Part shown: positions 1-9,353 of the stretch, piece by piece
How the letters are laid out: each line of letters starts with the position of its first letter
Numbering within the stretch: position 1 is the stretch's first letter
DNA from: Rubrivivax sp.
GTDB lineage: Bacteria > Pseudomonadota > Gammaproteobacteria > Burkholderiales > Burkholderiaceae_C
Length of the DNA: 56,038 nt
Reading direction: 5' to 3'
Assembly (NCBI GenBank): GCA_021300575.1
Contig: JAJTDM010000018.1
Location: 1 to 56,038 of the forward strand
Program-made: the position numbers and the translations under genes
The notes under the pieces: generated by a model
Told to the model about the DNA's origin: nothing
The model's input: only the letters and a program-made list of their open reading frames with translations
Databases searched by the model: none

Positions 1-243
1 GTAGCCATTCGAGGGTCCACCTTGCATAGCCTGCAAGAAAACCCACCAAACAGCCCCTTCATCTCCAGGCTCCAGTTCGAATCCCCGTGGGGAGGGAGGC
101 ATCCATTACATCTCGGGTTGTCGGATCCTGACCGTGGGGCCACCGCCCCGCAGATGCTGAGTCTACGTGCCGGCCTTCGGGTCGGCGTGTCGGCCGGCGC
201 CACGGCAACGTCGTGGAAACACCCCACCTCTAGAATCGCTGCC
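1..243. other. Upstream region of argS, no gene seen
   Basis: No convincing coding or RNA gene was found here. A weak GC hairpin (GGGGC, loop CACC, GCCCC) lies at 136-149. A T-loop-like string (GTTCGAATCC) near 75 is discussed under rejected items. The stretch probably carries the argS promoter and leader, but no clear -35/-10 pair stands out in this GC-rich sequence. Confidence 0.4.
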
Positions 244-1989
244 ATGGAACAGGCCCGCAAGGCGCTGCTCGTGGCGTTGCGCTCGGCGCTCGCCGAAGTG
301 GCCCCAGACTCCCCCGTCGAACCCGCGTTCGAATCCCCCCGCCAGGCCTCGCATGGCGACCTGGCCATCACCTGCGCCATGCCCCTGGCGCGGCCGTTGA
401 AGAAGAACCCTCGAGAGGTGGCCCAGGCGCTGGTGGACGCGCTGCGCCGCCAACCCGAGGTGGACCACTGGGTGCAGGCCTTCGAGATCGCCGGCCCGGG
501 CTTCATCAACCTGCGCCTGTCGGCTGCGGCCAAGCAGTCGGTGGTGCGCGAAGTGCTGCGCTCGGGCGAGGCCTTCGGCTCGCAGCCGGCCAACGGCCAG
601 CAGGTGATGGTGGAGTTCGTCTCGGCCAACCCCACCGGCCCCCTGCACGTGGGCCACGGCCGGCAGGCCGCGCTGGGCGACTCGATGTGCAACCTGATGC
701 AGACCCAGGGCTGGCAGGTGCACCGGGAGTTCTATTACAACGATGCCGGGGTGCAGATCGCCACCCTGGCCCGTTCCACCCAGGCGCGCCTGCTGGGCCA
801 CCAGCCGGGCGACCCTGCCTGGCCGGAGGACGCCTACAACGGCGAATACATCGCCGACATCGCTGCCGACTTCGCCGCACTCAAGACGGTCAAGGCCGAC
901 GACCGCGCCACCACCGCCTCCGGTGACCCGCAGGACCTGGACGGCATCCGCGAGTTCGCCGTGGCCTACCTGCGCCACGAGCAGGACCTGGACCTGCGCG
1001 CCTTCGGCGTGCGCTTTGACCACTACTACCTCGAGTCCAGCCTGTATGCCACGGGCCGCGTGGCGCAGACCGTGCAGCGCCTGGTGGACGCCGGCAAGAC
1101 CTACGAGAAGGACGGCGCGCTGTGGCTGCGCAGCACCGACTACGGTGATGACAAGGACCGCGTGATGCGCAAGTCGGCGCCCGAGGGTGCTGCACAAGAA
1201 GGTGGGACGGCGGCCTCGCCCTACACCTACTTCGTGCCCGATGTGGCGTACCACATCCACAAGTGGCAGCGCGGCTTCGTCAAGGTCATCAACATCCAGG
1301 GCAGCGACCACCACGGCACCATCGCACGCGTGCGTGCGGGCCTGCAGGCCGCGGGGGTGGGCATCCCCCCCGGCTACCCCGACTACGTGCTGCACAAGAT
1401 GGTGACCGTCATGAAAGGCGGCGAGGAGGTCAAGATCTCCAAGCGCGCCGGCGGCTATGTCACGCTGCGCGACCTGATCGACTGGACGAGCCGCGACGCG
1501 GTGCGCTTCTTCCTGATCAGCCGCAAGGCCGACACCGAGTTCACCTTCGACGTGGACCTGGCGCTGAAGCAGAACGACGAGAACCCGGTCTTCTACGTGC
1601 AGTACGCCCACGCCCGCATCTGCTCGGTGCTGGCCCAGTACGCAGGACCTTCGGGCGGCCAGGACCTCGCCAGCCTGGACGACGCCGACTTGTCGCTGCT
1701 GACCGCCCCCACCGAGAGCGCGCTGATGCTCAAACTGGCCGAGTACCCGCTGATGCTCACGCGCGCGGCCGCCGAACACGCCCCGCACGATGTGGCCTTC
1801 TACCTGCGCGACACGGCCTCGGCCTTCCACAGCTATTACGCCGCCGAACGCTTCCTGGTGGCCGATGCTGCCTTGGCGCGCGCCCGCATGGCGCTGCTGT
1901 GCGCCACGCGGCAGGTGCTGCGCAACGCGCTGGCCGTGCTGGGCGTCAGCGCGCCCGAGGCCATGAAGCGCGAAGAGATGGAGGCCTGA
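244..1989 (+). CDS. argS: Arginyl-tRNA synthetase
   Basis: Class I aminoacyl-tRNA synthetase that charges tRNA-Arg with arginine in the cytoplasm. The 581-residue product has the family's usual length. An N-terminal Add-1-like domain (about 1-110) recognises tRNA. The class I HIGH motif appears as HVGH at 135-138 within [16 protein letters not shown]. The KMSKS position is the degenerate KISKRAG near 397, as usual in ArgRS. The C-terminal anticodon-binding helical domain includes QYAHARI. The ATG at 244 was chosen because an in-frame extension back to 22 has no family-like sequence. It is the first gene of a plus-strand run; the SPOR gene follows 6 bases after the stop. Confidence 0.96.
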   Translation: MEQARKALLVALRSALAEVAPDSPVEPAFESPRQASHGDLAITCAMPLARPLKKNPREVAQALVDALRRQPEVDHWVQAFEIAGPGFINLRLSAAAKQSVVREVLRSGEAFGSQPANGQQVMVEFVSANPTGPLHVGHGRQAALGDSMCNLMQTQGWQVHREFYYNDAGVQIATLARSTQARLLGHQPGDPAWPEDAYNGEYIADIAADFAALKTVKADDRATTASGDPQDLDGIREFAVAYLRHEQDLDLRAFGVRFDHYYLESSLYATGRVAQTVQRLVDAGKTYEKDGALWLRSTDYGDDKDRVMRKSAPEGAAQEGGTAASPYTYFVPDVAYHIHKWQRGFVKVINIQGSDHHGTIARVRAGLQAAGVGIPPGYPDYVLHKMVTVMKGGEEVKISKRAGGYVTLRDLIDWTSRDAVRFFLISRKADTEFTFDVDLALKQNDENPVFYVQYAHARICSVLAQYAGPSGGQDLASLDDADLSLLTAPTESALMLKLAEYPLMLTRAAAEHAPHDVAFYLRDTASAFHSYYAAERFLVADAALARARMALLCATRQVLRNALAVLGVSAPEAMKREEMEA

Positions 1990-1995
1990 ACGCCC

Positions 1996-2760
1996 ATGCA
2001 GCACGTCGTCACAGCCCACCATGCACCCGCGGCGGGCTCTTCCCTCTCACGAAACCCCTCGGCCCGCCGGGCCCATCCGGGCGCCATGGTGCGCGGCCAG
2101 CGCGGCGGTTTCGGCCTCGGGCTGATCGTCGGCCTGGTCATCGGCCTGGCGCTGGCCTTGGGCGTGGCGCTCTACATCACCAAGGCCCCGGTGCCCTTTG
2201 TGAACAAGGTGCCGCAGCGCAGCGCCGAGCAGGATGCCGCCGAGGCCCAGCGCAACAGGAACTGGGACCCGAACGCACCCCTGGCCAGCAAGGTGCCGCG
2301 TCCGGCGCCCCCGCCGGCTGCCGAGGAACCGGCATCCGACGCCGCGGCGGCAGCGCCAGCCAAGGCGCCCGCGTCCGCAGCCGCCGACGCAACAGGGTCC
2401 GCGGCAGCGCCAGCACGCAACCCCGCGGCCCTCCTGGCCGGGCAAGGCCCTGCCGCCGGGCCGGCAACCGCCGCGCCGGCACCGGGCGCTGCCAAAACCA
2501 CCAAAGGCGCTGAGCTGTACACGTACTTCGTGCAAGCCGGCGCCTTCCAACGGCCTGATGACGCGGAAGCGCAACGCGCCCGGCTCACGATGATGGGGCT
2601 GGAGCCGCGGGTGCTGGAGCGGGAACAGGCGGGCCGCACCGTCTACCGGGTGCGGCTGGGGCCCTTTGACAAGCAAGCCGACGCCGAGACCCTGCGTGAG
2701 AAGCTCGCGGCCACGGGGATGGAAGCTGCCCTCGTGCGCATGGAGCGCCCGCCGCAATGA
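1996..2760 (+). CDS. SPOR-domain envelope protein
   Basis: Membrane-anchored protein with a C-terminal SPOR domain, a fold that binds denuded septal peptidoglycan. One transmembrane helix lies at about residues 36-58, preceded by basic residues (VRGQRGG). A long Ala/Pro-rich linker (about 85-170) follows, then the SPOR domain (about 173-250) starting YTYFVQAGAF with the repeat-like RVRLGPF. The topology suggests an inner-membrane protein reaching the cell wall. The ATG at 2086 is an alternative start that would remove 30 low-complexity residues and leave a more typical N terminus. It lies between argS and dsbA and is probably cotranscribed. Its exact partner cannot be told from sequence. Confidence 0.85.
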   Translation: MQHVVTAHHAPAAGSSLSRNPSARRAHPGAMVRGQRGGFGLGLIVGLVIGLALALGVALYITKAPVPFVNKVPQRSAEQDAAEAQRNRNWDPNAPLASKVPRPAPPPAAEEPASDAAAAAPAKAPASAAADATGSAAAPARNPAALLAGQGPAAGPATAAPAPGAAKTTKGAELYTYFVQAGAFQRPDDAEAQRARLTMMGLEPRVLEREQAGRTVYRVRLGPFDKQADAETLREKLAATGMEAALVRMERPPQ

Positions 2761-2815
2761 ACTCCTGGCGATCTGCAGACTCCAACCCTACAGAACTTCG
2801 CACGAAAGGAACCAG

Positions 2816-3469
2816 ATGAACCGCCGCAACTTCTCGCAATCCGTGGCCACGTGGGTGGCCGCACTGGGCGGCAGCGCTGCCGTTCAGGGCGCCTTCGCGC
2901 AGGGCGGCCCCGTGGAAGGCGTGCACTACGTCAAGTTGTCGCAGCCCGCGCCGGTGTCAGCGCCCACCGGCAAGATCGAAGTGGTGGAATTCTTCTGGTA
3001 CGGCTGCCCGCACTGCAATGCGCTGGAGCCGGCACTGGAGGCCTGGATCAAGCGCCTGCCGGCAGACGTGGCGTTTCGCCGCGTGCCCGTGGCCTTCAGC
3101 GCCACGCACGAGTCGCACCAGAAACTCTTCTACGGCCTGGAGGCCATGGGCCAGCTGGACGCCATGCACCGCAGGATCTTCGCGGCCATCCACACGCAGC
3201 AGCAACGCCTGGACCGTGAAGCCGACCAACTCGCCTTCCTCAAGGCCCAGGGCGTGGACGAAGCGAAGTTCCTGGAGATGACCAAGTCGTTCTCGGTGCA
3301 GACCAAGATGCGCCAGGCCAAGCAGCTGTCCAGCGCCTACAAGATCGACGGGGTACCGGCCATGGGCGTGGCCGGCCGCTTCTACACCGCTGGATCCCTG
3401 GCCGGTGACAACCAGCGCGCCCTGGCGGTGACCGACTTCCTGATCGATCGCGCCCGCAAGGGCAACTGA
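2816..3469 (+). CDS. dsbA: Thiol:disulfide interchange protein DsbA
   Basis: Periplasmic oxidase that introduces disulfide bonds into secreted proteins and is re-oxidised by DsbB. The product is 217 residues with an N-terminal signal peptide ending near AFAQG. The thioredoxin-fold active site is C64-P-H-C67 in FFWYGCPHCNAL, the classic DsbA CPHC. The cis-proline loop is seen as DGVPAMGV. The ATG at 2816 is preceded by an AAAGGA ribosome-binding site and gives a proper signal peptide. It follows the SPOR gene by 55 bases and precedes lptA, so the run groups envelope-biogenesis functions. Confidence 0.94.
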   Translation: MNRRNFSQSVATWVAALGGSAAVQGAFAQGGPVEGVHYVKLSQPAPVSAPTGKIEVVEFFWYGCPHCNALEPALEAWIKRLPADVAFRRVPVAFSATHESHQKLFYGLEAMGQLDAMHRRIFAAIHTQQQRLDREADQLAFLKAQGVDEAKFLEMTKSFSVQTKMRQAKQLSSAYKIDGVPAMGVAGRFYTAGSLAGDNQRALAVTDFLIDRARKGN

Positions 3470-3512
3470 GGACGGGCTGGGGTGCCCCGAGAGGTGGGGC
3501 AGCACCCCTAGA

Positions 3513-4265
3513 ATGCACAGCAAGTTCTGTGCCGTCCGTCTGTCGCCGCCTTCAATGCCCTGCCTCCTGCCGCCCCCGTCAACTCTTTCCCGCCCAGACC
3601 TGCGTGGCCGCTCCTGGAGGCAGGCCCGCGCTCTGACGCTGATGGCAGGCGTGTTCGCGGGCCTGCTGTGGGCGGCAAACCCGGGTCTGGCGCTGGCAGA
3701 AAAGGCCGACCGCAGCCAGCCCATCGTGGTGGAGGCTGACAAGCGCGGTACGGTGGACACGCAGAAGCAGATCACGGTCTTCACCGGCAACGTGGTCATC
3801 ACCCAGGGCACGCTGCAGGTGCGCGGCGACCGGGTGGAAATCCAGGAATCGGCGGACAAGTTCCGCACCGCCGTGGCCTTCGGCTCGGCCCAGCGGCCCG
3901 CCTTCTTCAAGCAAAAGCGCGAGGGCACCGAGGAGACTGTGGAGGGCACGGCCGAGCGCATCGACTTCGACGAGAAGAACGACACGTTGCGCCTGACGGG
4001 CAACCCCGTGGTGCGTCGCATGCTGGACGCGAAGATGATCGACGAAGTCACCGGCACGCTGATCACCTGGGACAACCGCACCGAGTTCTTCACGGTGGAC
4101 GGAGGGGCGCCCACCACGGCCAGCCCCAGCGGTCGGGTGCGCATGCTGTTGAGCCCGCGGCAGGCCGCCTCCGGCCCTGCGGCGGCGGCTTCTTCACCTC
4201 CCAAAGCGGCCAGCCCCGCAACCACCTCCAAGGCCCCCCGGTCTGCCGGTGCGGCGGGCAAGTGA
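3513..4265 (+). CDS. lptA: LPS transport periplasmic protein LptA
   Basis: Periplasmic bridge component that carries lipopolysaccharide from LptBFGC to LptDE. The OstA/LptA beta-jellyroll is recognisable from [14 protein letters not shown] through [23 protein letters not shown] to the [11 protein letters not shown] segment. A hydrophobic signal segment ([18 protein letters not shown]) ends near ALA-EKAD. The N terminus is uncertain: ATGs at 3513, 3555 and 3642 are all in frame and none has a strong ribosome-binding site. The C terminus (about 205-250) is a low-complexity Ala/Ser/Pro tail. The stop overlaps the lptB start (TGATG), implying translational coupling. lptC is not beside it. Confidence 0.92.
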   Translation: MHSKFCAVRLSPPSMPCLLPPPSTLSRPDLRGRSWRQARALTLMAGVFAGLLWAANPGLALAEKADRSQPIVVEADKRGTVDTQKQITVFTGNVVITQGTLQVRGDRVEIQESADKFRTAVAFGSAQRPAFFKQKREGTEETVEGTAERIDFDEKNDTLRLTGNPVVRRMLDAKMIDEVTGTLITWDNRTEFFTVDGGAPTTASPSGRVRMLLSPRQAASGPAAAASSPPKAASPATTSKAPRSAGAAGK

Positions 4266-5014
4266 TGGCCGGGCCCAGCCGCCTGGAAGCCACCGGCCTG
4301 CAGAAGCGCTTCGGCGCCCGCAAGGTGGTCAAGGACGTGCACCTGGCCGTGGGCGGTGGCGAGGTGGTGGGCCTGCTGGGCCCCAACGGCGCGGGCAAGA
4401 CCACCACCTTCTACATGGTGGTGGGCCTGGTGCGGGCGGACGCCGGGCGCATCCTCATCGACGCTCAGGAGGTGCAGGGCCTGCCGATCCACAGGCGCTC
4501 CCGTCTGGGCTTGTCCTACCTGCCGCAGGAGGCCTCCATCTTCCGTAAGCTCACGGTCGAGGAGAACGTGCGTGCGGTGCTGGAGTTGCAGCAAGACGCC
4601 GACGGCAAGCCACTCAAGACCGACGCGCTGGAGCAGCAGCTCGAGCAGTTGCTGGCCGAGCTGGGCATCGAGAAACTGCGCGACGTACCCGCGCCGGCCC
4701 TGTCCGGCGGCGAACGCCGCCGCGTGGAGATCGCCCGCGCCCTGGCCACGCGGCCGCGCTTCATCCTGCTGGACGAGCCTTTCGCCGGCGTGGACCCCAT
4801 CGCCGTCATCGAGATCCAGCGCATCATCGGCTTCCTGCGTGCACGCGGCATCGGCGTGCTCATCACCGACCACAACGTGCGCGAGACGCTGGGCATCTGC
4901 GACCGCGCCTACATCATCAGCGACGGCCTGGTGCTGGCTGAAGGCACCCCACAGGAGATCGTCGACAACCCGCAGGTGCGCCGCGTCTACCTGGGCGAGC
5001 ACTTCCGGATGTAG
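4265..5014 (+). CDS. lptB: LPS export ABC transporter ATPase LptB
   Basis: Cytoplasmic ATPase of the LptB2FGC complex that extracts LPS from the inner membrane. Walker A is GPNGAGKTT (39-47), the ABC signature is LSGGERRR near 146, Walker B is [13 protein letters not shown] near 167-179, and the H-loop is in TDHN. The segment [18 protein letters not shown] is the LptB-type Q-loop region. The ATG at 4265 shares bases with the lptA stop. rpoN follows after 2 bases, reproducing the proteobacterial lptA-lptB-rpoN order. Confidence 0.96.
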   Translation: MAGPSRLEATGLQKRFGARKVVKDVHLAVGGGEVVGLLGPNGAGKTTTFYMVVGLVRADAGRILIDAQEVQGLPIHRRSRLGLSYLPQEASIFRKLTVEENVRAVLELQQDADGKPLKTDALEQQLEQLLAELGIEKLRDVPAPALSGGERRRVEIARALATRPRFILLDEPFAGVDPIAVIEIQRIIGFLRARGIGVLITDHNVRETLGICDRAYIISDGLVLAEGTPQEIVDNPQVRRVYLGEHFRM

Positions 5015-5016
5015 GC

Positions 5017-6546
5017 ATGCGCACCTCCCTGCAGGTCCGCCTCTCACAGCACCTGGCGCTCACGCCGCAGCTGCAGCAATCCATCCGCCTGCTGCAACTG
5101 TCCACGCTGGAGCTGCACCAGGAGGTCGAGCAGATGCTCGAACAGAACCCCTTCCTGGAGCCCGAGGATGACACCGGCGCCGTGTGGGAATCCTCCCTGG
5201 AGCGCGCTGCGCCCCCCGACCGCACCAGCGAGCGGGAGCAGCAGTCCCAAGGCGACGCGGCGGGCGATGTGGGTGCCGAGGGCCAAGACGCCAGCGGAGA
5301 GCTCAACGCTGCAGAGTTCGGCAGCACGGAGCGCGAAGACTGGGCCAACGGCACCGAGGCCGATGACTTCGACGGCATCCGCGAGCTGCCCTCTGCGTCC
5401 GGGGCCGGGGCAGGCGCAGGCGGCGACGACGAGCTGGACCCGCAGGAGAGGCGCGCCCTCGACATCAGCCTGGCCGACCACCTGCGCGGCCAGATCCCGG
5501 GCCTGCGGCTGTCAGCCGAGGACGCCGCCGCCCTGATGGTGCTGATCGAATCCCTCAACGAGGATGGCTACCTCGCCGACAGCCTGGAAGACATTGCCGA
5601 ATCCCTGTCCGGCGGGCTCGACGAAGACGATGCCGATGACCTGCGCAGCCGGCTGCGCTGCGCGCTGCACTGGCTGCAGCGCCTGGATCCGCCCGGCGTG
5701 GGGGCGCGCTCGCTGTCCGAATGCCTGACGATCCAGCTGCGCGCAAGCCCGGTCACCCCGGCCCGCGATCTGGCGCTGGCGCTGTGCGCCGAGCACCTGG
5801 ACCTGCTGGCGCGGCGCGACGTGAAGCGGCTGATGGCCGCCACCGGCGCTGACGAGGCCCTGCTGCGTCAGGCCCAGGCGCTGATCCTGGCCTGCGAGCC
5901 CAAACCGGGCCGACCTTTCGCCGACGCGCAGTCGCAGATCGTCGTGCCCGATGTGGTGGTGCAGCGCAGCGGGCGCAACTTCAAGGTGCTGCTCAACCCT
6001 GACGTGATGCCGCGCCTGCGCATCAACGACCTCTACGCCGCGGCCATTCGCGGCCAGCGCGGGGGGCCGATGTCGGCGCGGCTGCAGGAGGCGCGCTGGT
6101 TCATGAAGAACATCCAGCAGCGCTTCGACACCATCCTGCGCGTCAGCCAGGCCATCGTCGAGCGGCAAAAGGCCTTCTTCACCCACGGCGAGATCGCCAT
6201 GAAGCCGCTGGTGCTGCGCGAGATTGCGGATGAACTGGGGCTGCACGAGTCCACCATCTCGCGCGTGACCACGGCCAAGTACATGACCACGCCGCAAGGC
6301 ACCTTCGAGCTGAAGTACTTCTTCGGCAGTTCGCTCAACACCGAGACCGGGGGCAACGCCTCCAGCACCGCCGTGCGGGCGCTGATCCGCCAGATGGTGG
6401 CGGCCGAGGATCCGAAGAAGCCCCTGTCCGACAGCACGCTGAGCGACATGCTGGAGGAACAGGGCATCCAGGTGGCACGCCGCACCGTGGCCAAGTACCG
6501 CGAGGCGCTGAAGATCGCCCCCGCCAACCTGCGCAAGGCGATCTGA
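5017..6546 (+). CDS. rpoN: RNA polymerase sigma-54 factor
   Basis: Sigma-54, which directs RNA polymerase to -24/-12 promoters that need AAA+ activators. Region I is typical and glutamine-rich (LTPQLQQSIRLLQLSTLELH, about residues 14-33). An acidic linker (about 50-145) is followed by the core-binding domain. The helix-turn-helix (LREIADELGLHESTISRVT) recognises the -12 element, and the RpoN box ARRTVAKYRE near 487-496 recognises -24. The length of 509 is normal. A matching -24/-12 promoter occurs in this window before the amino-acid transporter at 23467. Confidence 0.97.
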   Translation: MRTSLQVRLSQHLALTPQLQQSIRLLQLSTLELHQEVEQMLEQNPFLEPEDDTGAVWESSLERAAPPDRTSEREQQSQGDAAGDVGAEGQDASGELNAAEFGSTEREDWANGTEADDFDGIRELPSASGAGAGAGGDDELDPQERRALDISLADHLRGQIPGLRLSAEDAAALMVLIESLNEDGYLADSLEDIAESLSGGLDEDDADDLRSRLRCALHWLQRLDPPGVGARSLSECLTIQLRASPVTPARDLALALCAEHLDLLARRDVKRLMAATGADEALLRQAQALILACEPKPGRPFADAQSQIVVPDVVVQRSGRNFKVLLNPDVMPRLRINDLYAAAIRGQRGGPMSARLQEARWFMKNIQQRFDTILRVSQAIVERQKAFFTHGEIAMKPLVLREIADELGLHESTISRVTTAKYMTTPQGTFELKYFFGSSLNTETGGNASSTAVRALIRQMVAAEDPKKPLSDSTLSDMLEEQGIQVARRTVAKYREALKIAPANLRKAI

Positions 6547-6552
6547 GAGCCC

Positions 6553-7860
6553 ATGACAGACCCCCAACGGCAAAGCGCCGCCCCCCAGGCCACCCTGAAC
6601 CGGACGGTGGATCTCTTCCTGCCGGCGGCCGGCGGCTCCGAGGCCTTGCTGGCCGAAGAAGTGCAGCGCCTGACCGGCCGCCCCGCCCAGGCCGGCCGCG
6701 GCGGCGTCTGGGCCCAGGGTGACGGCGTGCAGGCCCTGCGCCTGAACCTGGAGAGCCGCATCGCCCAGCGCGTGCTGTGGCCGCTGGTGGACGGCCCTTA
6801 CCGCGACGAGCACGACCTGTACGACCTGGCCCGGCGCGTGCCCTGGTCTGACTGGATCACGCCGGCGCAGACGCTGCGCGTGGACGTCAACGCCCAGGGC
6901 AGCCCGCTGCGCAGCGTGAATTTCGCCGCGCTGCGCATCAAGGACGCCGTGTGTGACGTGATGCGCGAAGCCACGGGCGAGCGCCCCAGCGTGGACACGC
7001 GCCACCCCGACCTGCCACTGGTGCTGTACGTCGGCCCCGACCACGCCACGCTGTTTGCCGACACCTCGGGCGAGGCCCTGTTCAAGCGCGGCTGGCGCGA
7101 TGCCCAGGGCGGGCGCCAGGAGGTCAAGGGCGAAGCGCCTCTGAAGGAAACCCTGGCTGCGGCCATGCTCGCAGCCGCCGGCTGGCAGGGCCGGGCCGAG
7201 GACGGGCCGCTGCTGGACCCCTGCTGCGGCGCAGGCACCCTCGCCATCGAGGCCGCGCAAATGGCCTGCGGCATGGCCCCGGGGCTGCAACGCCGCTTCG
7301 CCTTCGAGCGCATGCGGCCCTTCCGCACACTGCTGCCGCAGTGGCAGGCCCTCCGCCAGGCCGCGCTCGCGCGCGTGCACGCTCCGGCGGTACCGGTGTT
7401 TGCCGGGGATGTGAGCTTTCGCATGACCGACTTCGCCGCGCGCAACGCCCGGCGCGCCGGGGTGCACCACGCCATCGAATTTAAGACCGCCGATGCGCTA
7501 CAGCGCCCGGCGCCGGCCGCCGCGGGGGTGATGCTGCTCAACCCACCCTATGGCGAGCGCATCGAGGCCAAGGGTGTGGCCAGGGGAATGGCCCGCGATG
7601 GGGCCCGGGGCATGCCCGGCTCCTCTCGCGAAACCCGTGAGGGTTTCGAGGCCGGCGGCAGCTCGGCCGAGTTCTTCAGCGGACTGGCCGCGCACTGGAA
7701 GCGCCACTACCCCGGCTGGACAGCGTGGCTGTTGAGCCCGGACATGAAGCTGCCCTCGCTGATGCGCTTGAAGGAGAGCCGGCGCGTGCCGATGTGGAAC
7801 GGCCCGATCGAGTGCCGATTGTTCCGCTTCGACCTGGTGGCGGGCTCGGCGCGGGGCTGA
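6553..7860 (+). CDS. THUMP-domain RNA (guanine-N2) methyltransferase, RlmL-like
   Basis: S-adenosylmethionine-dependent methyltransferase of the RlmL/YcbY N-terminal (YpsC) type, which makes m2G in 23S rRNA. A THUMP RNA-binding domain fills about residues 20-165. SAM-binding motif I is DPCCGAGTLAIEAA near 222, and the catalytic motif is NPPYGER at 330-336, characteristic of N2-guanine methylation. About 30 residues after NPPYGER are low complexity (GMARDGARGMPGSS and following) and contain a perfect hairpin in the DNA, so they look like a lineage-specific insertion. E. coli RlmL is a fusion with a second methyltransferase; this is the single-domain form. It starts 6 bases after rpoN and ends 6 bases from convergent rsmE. 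Confidence 0.88.
   Translation: MTDPQRQSAAPQATLNRTVDLFLPAAGGSEALLAEEVQRLTGRPAQAGRGGVWAQGDGVQALRLNLESRIAQRVLWPLVDGPYRDEHDLYDLARRVPWSDWITPAQTLRVDVNAQGSPLRSVNFAALRIKDAVCDVMREATGERPSVDTRHPDLPLVLYVGPDHATLFADTSGEALFKRGWRDAQGGRQEVKGEAPLKETLAAAMLAAAGWQGRAEDGPLLDPCCGAGTLAIEAAQMACGMAPGLQRRFAFERMRPFRTLLPQWQALRQAALARVHAPAVPVFAGDVSFRMTDFAARNARRAGVHHAIEFKTADALQRPAPAAAGVMLLNPPYGERIEAKGVARGMARDGARGMPGSSRETREGFEAGGSSAEFFSGLAAHWKRHYPGWTAWLLSPDMKLPSLMRLKESRRVPMWNGPIECRLFRFDLVAGSARG
7629..7648. repeat. 8-bp inverted repeat inside the RlmL-like gene
   Basis: CGAAACCC and GGGTTTCG flank a GTGA loop, a perfect hairpin within the coding sequence. It sits in the low-complexity stretch just after the catalytic NPPYGER motif. 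A similar string (TCTCACGAAACCC) is at about 2044 in the N-terminal codons of the SPOR gene. Confidence 0.6.
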
Positions 7861-7866
7861 ACGGCC

Positions 7867-8706
7867 TCAGCCGCGCAAGCCCCACCAAGCCAGCAAGGCC
7901 AGCGGCGCCGTGTCGGCCCGCAGCACGCGCGGGCCCAGCGTCACGGGCTGAAAGCCCGCAGCGCGCGCCGCCGCCTCTTCAGCAGGCGACAGGCCCCCTT
8001 CCGGGCCGGACAAGACGTGCACCGCCTGGGTGTCACCATGCTGGACCGGGCGCCCCTGCAGGGCCGCCTGAGGCGACAGCGCCGCAGGGCTGAAGCTCAA
8101 GACCAGGCGCAGCGCCTCAGCGGTGCCGTCCGCACCTCTCGCTTCGCCTGCTCCCGCGTCTGCCTCCGAGCCCGTCCCCGAGCCCTCATGCGAATTCGCG
8201 GCCACACGCTCTTTCGCCTGCGGGAGAGCCTGCAGCCACATCGACAGGGGACAGACCTCCGCCACCTGCGGCACCCAGGCCCGGCCGCACTGCTCGCTGG
8301 CGGCCACCGCCACCGCCTGCCAATGTTCGCGCTTGCGCTGCGCCCGCTCGCCGGACAAGCGCAGCACCGAGCGTTCGCACTCCAGCGGCTGAATGGCGTG
8401 CACACCCAGCTCGGTGGCTTTCTCCACGAGGGTGTCCATGCGCTCGTTGGCCGGCATGCCCACGGCCAAGGTCAGGCGCTGCGCCATCTCAGGCAGCGCG
8501 GGCCAGGCCGCGCCCACACGCACCGCCACCGCCTTGCGCCCCATCTGCAGCACCTGGGCGACATGCTCATGGCCGCGGCCGTCGAAGAGACGCAAGGCAT
8601 CGCCGGGCTGCACCCGTCGCACCTGCGCATGGCGCGCCGCGGCCTCGGGCAGATCGAACTCGGCCAGCTCGACCAAGGTACGGTCGACGTGCAGACGGAT
8701 GGTCAT
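7867..8706 (-). CDS. rsmE: 16S rRNA (uracil1498-N3)-methyltransferase RsmE
   Basis: SPOUT-family methyltransferase that makes m3U1498 in 16S rRNA. A PUA-like N-terminal domain (MTIRLHVDR...) binds RNA. The knotted SAM site is seen in the C-terminal segments LSGPEGGLSPAEE and LGPRVLRADTAPLAL. About 30 residues near 165-200 are a Gly/Ala/Glu-rich insertion of no family value. The start at 8706 was chosen because it begins the family N terminus and overlaps the stop of the PIN gene by ATGA. Translation is therefore coupled to a toxin-antitoxin pair upstream, an unusual arrangement for this housekeeping gene. Confidence 0.93.
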   Translation of the reverse strand: MTIRLHVDRTLVELAEFDLPEAAARHAQVRRVQPGDALRLFDGRGHEHVAQVLQMGRKAVAVRVGAAWPALPEMAQRLTLAVGMPANERMDTLVEKATELGVHAIQPLECERSVLRLSGERAQRKREHWQAVAVAASEQCGRAWVPQVAEVCPLSMWLQALPQAKERVAANSHEGSGTGSEADAGAGEARGADGTAEALRLVLSFSPAALSPQAALQGRPVQHGDTQAVHVLSGPEGGLSPAEEAAARAAGFQPVTLGPRVLRADTAPLALLAWWGLRG

Positions 8707-9092
8707 GACAGAACCAACGCCTGCCACGCGTGCCTGGGTGAGACGATGCCCATGGGGCCCTGGGGGTGCCAGCCCAGCACCCGCTGGTCGCCCGTGACGA
8801 AGAGCTGCGCGCCGGCCCCGGATGCTGCTCCTACCAAACGGGCGTCGGCGTCCTGGGCAGGTTCGGCCACATCAGGCACACACAAAGCACAGGCCCACAG
8901 CGAGTCAAACCGCGCCCAGGCGGCCGCATGGCGCTTGAACTTGCGTTGCATCACGCCACGGACTTCTTCCCGCACCAGGGCGCTGGTCAGCAAGCGATGT
9001 CCACGAGCATCGAGTTCGAGCACCAGCTCCGCGCACAGACCGGGAAACACGACCGCCGCCAGCCAGACGTTGGAGTCCAGGAACACCTTCAT
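8703..9092 (-). CDS. PIN-domain ribonuclease, VapC-like toxin
   Basis: Small (129 residues) PIN-domain protein, predicted Mg-dependent ribonuclease toxin of a VapBC-type pair. It opens with the PIN signature KVFLDSNVWLAAVV, whose first Asp is a metal ligand. Further acidic residues come in LVREEVRGV and DADARLVGAA, and the last conserved block is FVTGDQRVLG. The ATG at 9092 is used; a TTG at 9113 overlapping the antitoxin stop is the alternative. The ribbon-helix-helix gene is immediately upstream and the stop overlaps the rsmE start. The fold call is good; toxicity is inferred. Confidence 0.82.
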   Translation of the reverse strand: MKVFLDSNVWLAAVVFPGLCAELVLELDARGHRLLTSALVREEVRGVMQRKFKRHAAAWARFDSLWACALCVPDVAEPAQDADARLVGAASGAGAQLFVTGDQRVLGWHPQGPMGIVSPRHAWQALVLS

Positions 9093-9109
9093 AGCGGCGC
9101 TGGGACCCG

Positions 9110-9328
9110 TCAACTGACCTGTTCCAGGATGTCGTCCTCGCTCAACCAGCCGACCGCCCGCGCCTGCGGCCCCAGGTCTTCATGCAGCAAGCGCAGCGTC
9201 TCGCGCAGGGCCTGCGAGCGCAAGGCATCGCGCACAAGATCGCTGCGGCTCTTGCCCGTGGACTGCACCAAGCGGTCCAGCGCAGAAACCTCTTCATCAT
9301 TGAGACGGACGGTGAGCACGGCAGACAT
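9110..9328 (-). CDS. Ribbon-helix-helix antitoxin, CopG/VapB-like
   Basis: 72-residue protein with an N-terminal ribbon-helix-helix: the strand AVLTVRLNDEEV, then helices ALDRLVQSTG and SRSDLVRDALRSQAL. Such proteins dimerise on palindromic operators and neutralise the toxin with the C-terminal tail (here GWLSEDDILEQVS). The ATG at 9328 starts the domain correctly. A 7-bp inverted repeat at 9354-9374, only 25 bases upstream, is the likely autoregulatory operator. It lies first in the transcript RHH - PIN - rsmE. Confidence 0.85.
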   Translation of the reverse strand: MSAVLTVRLNDEEVSALDRLVQSTGKSRSDLVRDALRSQALRETLRLLHEDLGPQARAVGWLSEDDILEQVS

Positions 9329-9353
9329 GTCGCATTCCTGGCAGGCAAGTGGG

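Noticed and set aside
60..115. T-loop-like string GTTCGAATCC suggesting a tRNA or tmRNA end
   Set aside because: The flanking bases do not form a T stem (TCCAG against CCCCG), and no acceptor or anticodon arm fits around it.
163..2022. Very long antisense open frame across argS, and similar long frames opposite lptAB, rpoN, pntA and radA
   Set aside because: High GC gives long shadow frames; their products are Arg/His/Ala-rich with no motifs and lie opposite well-identified genes.
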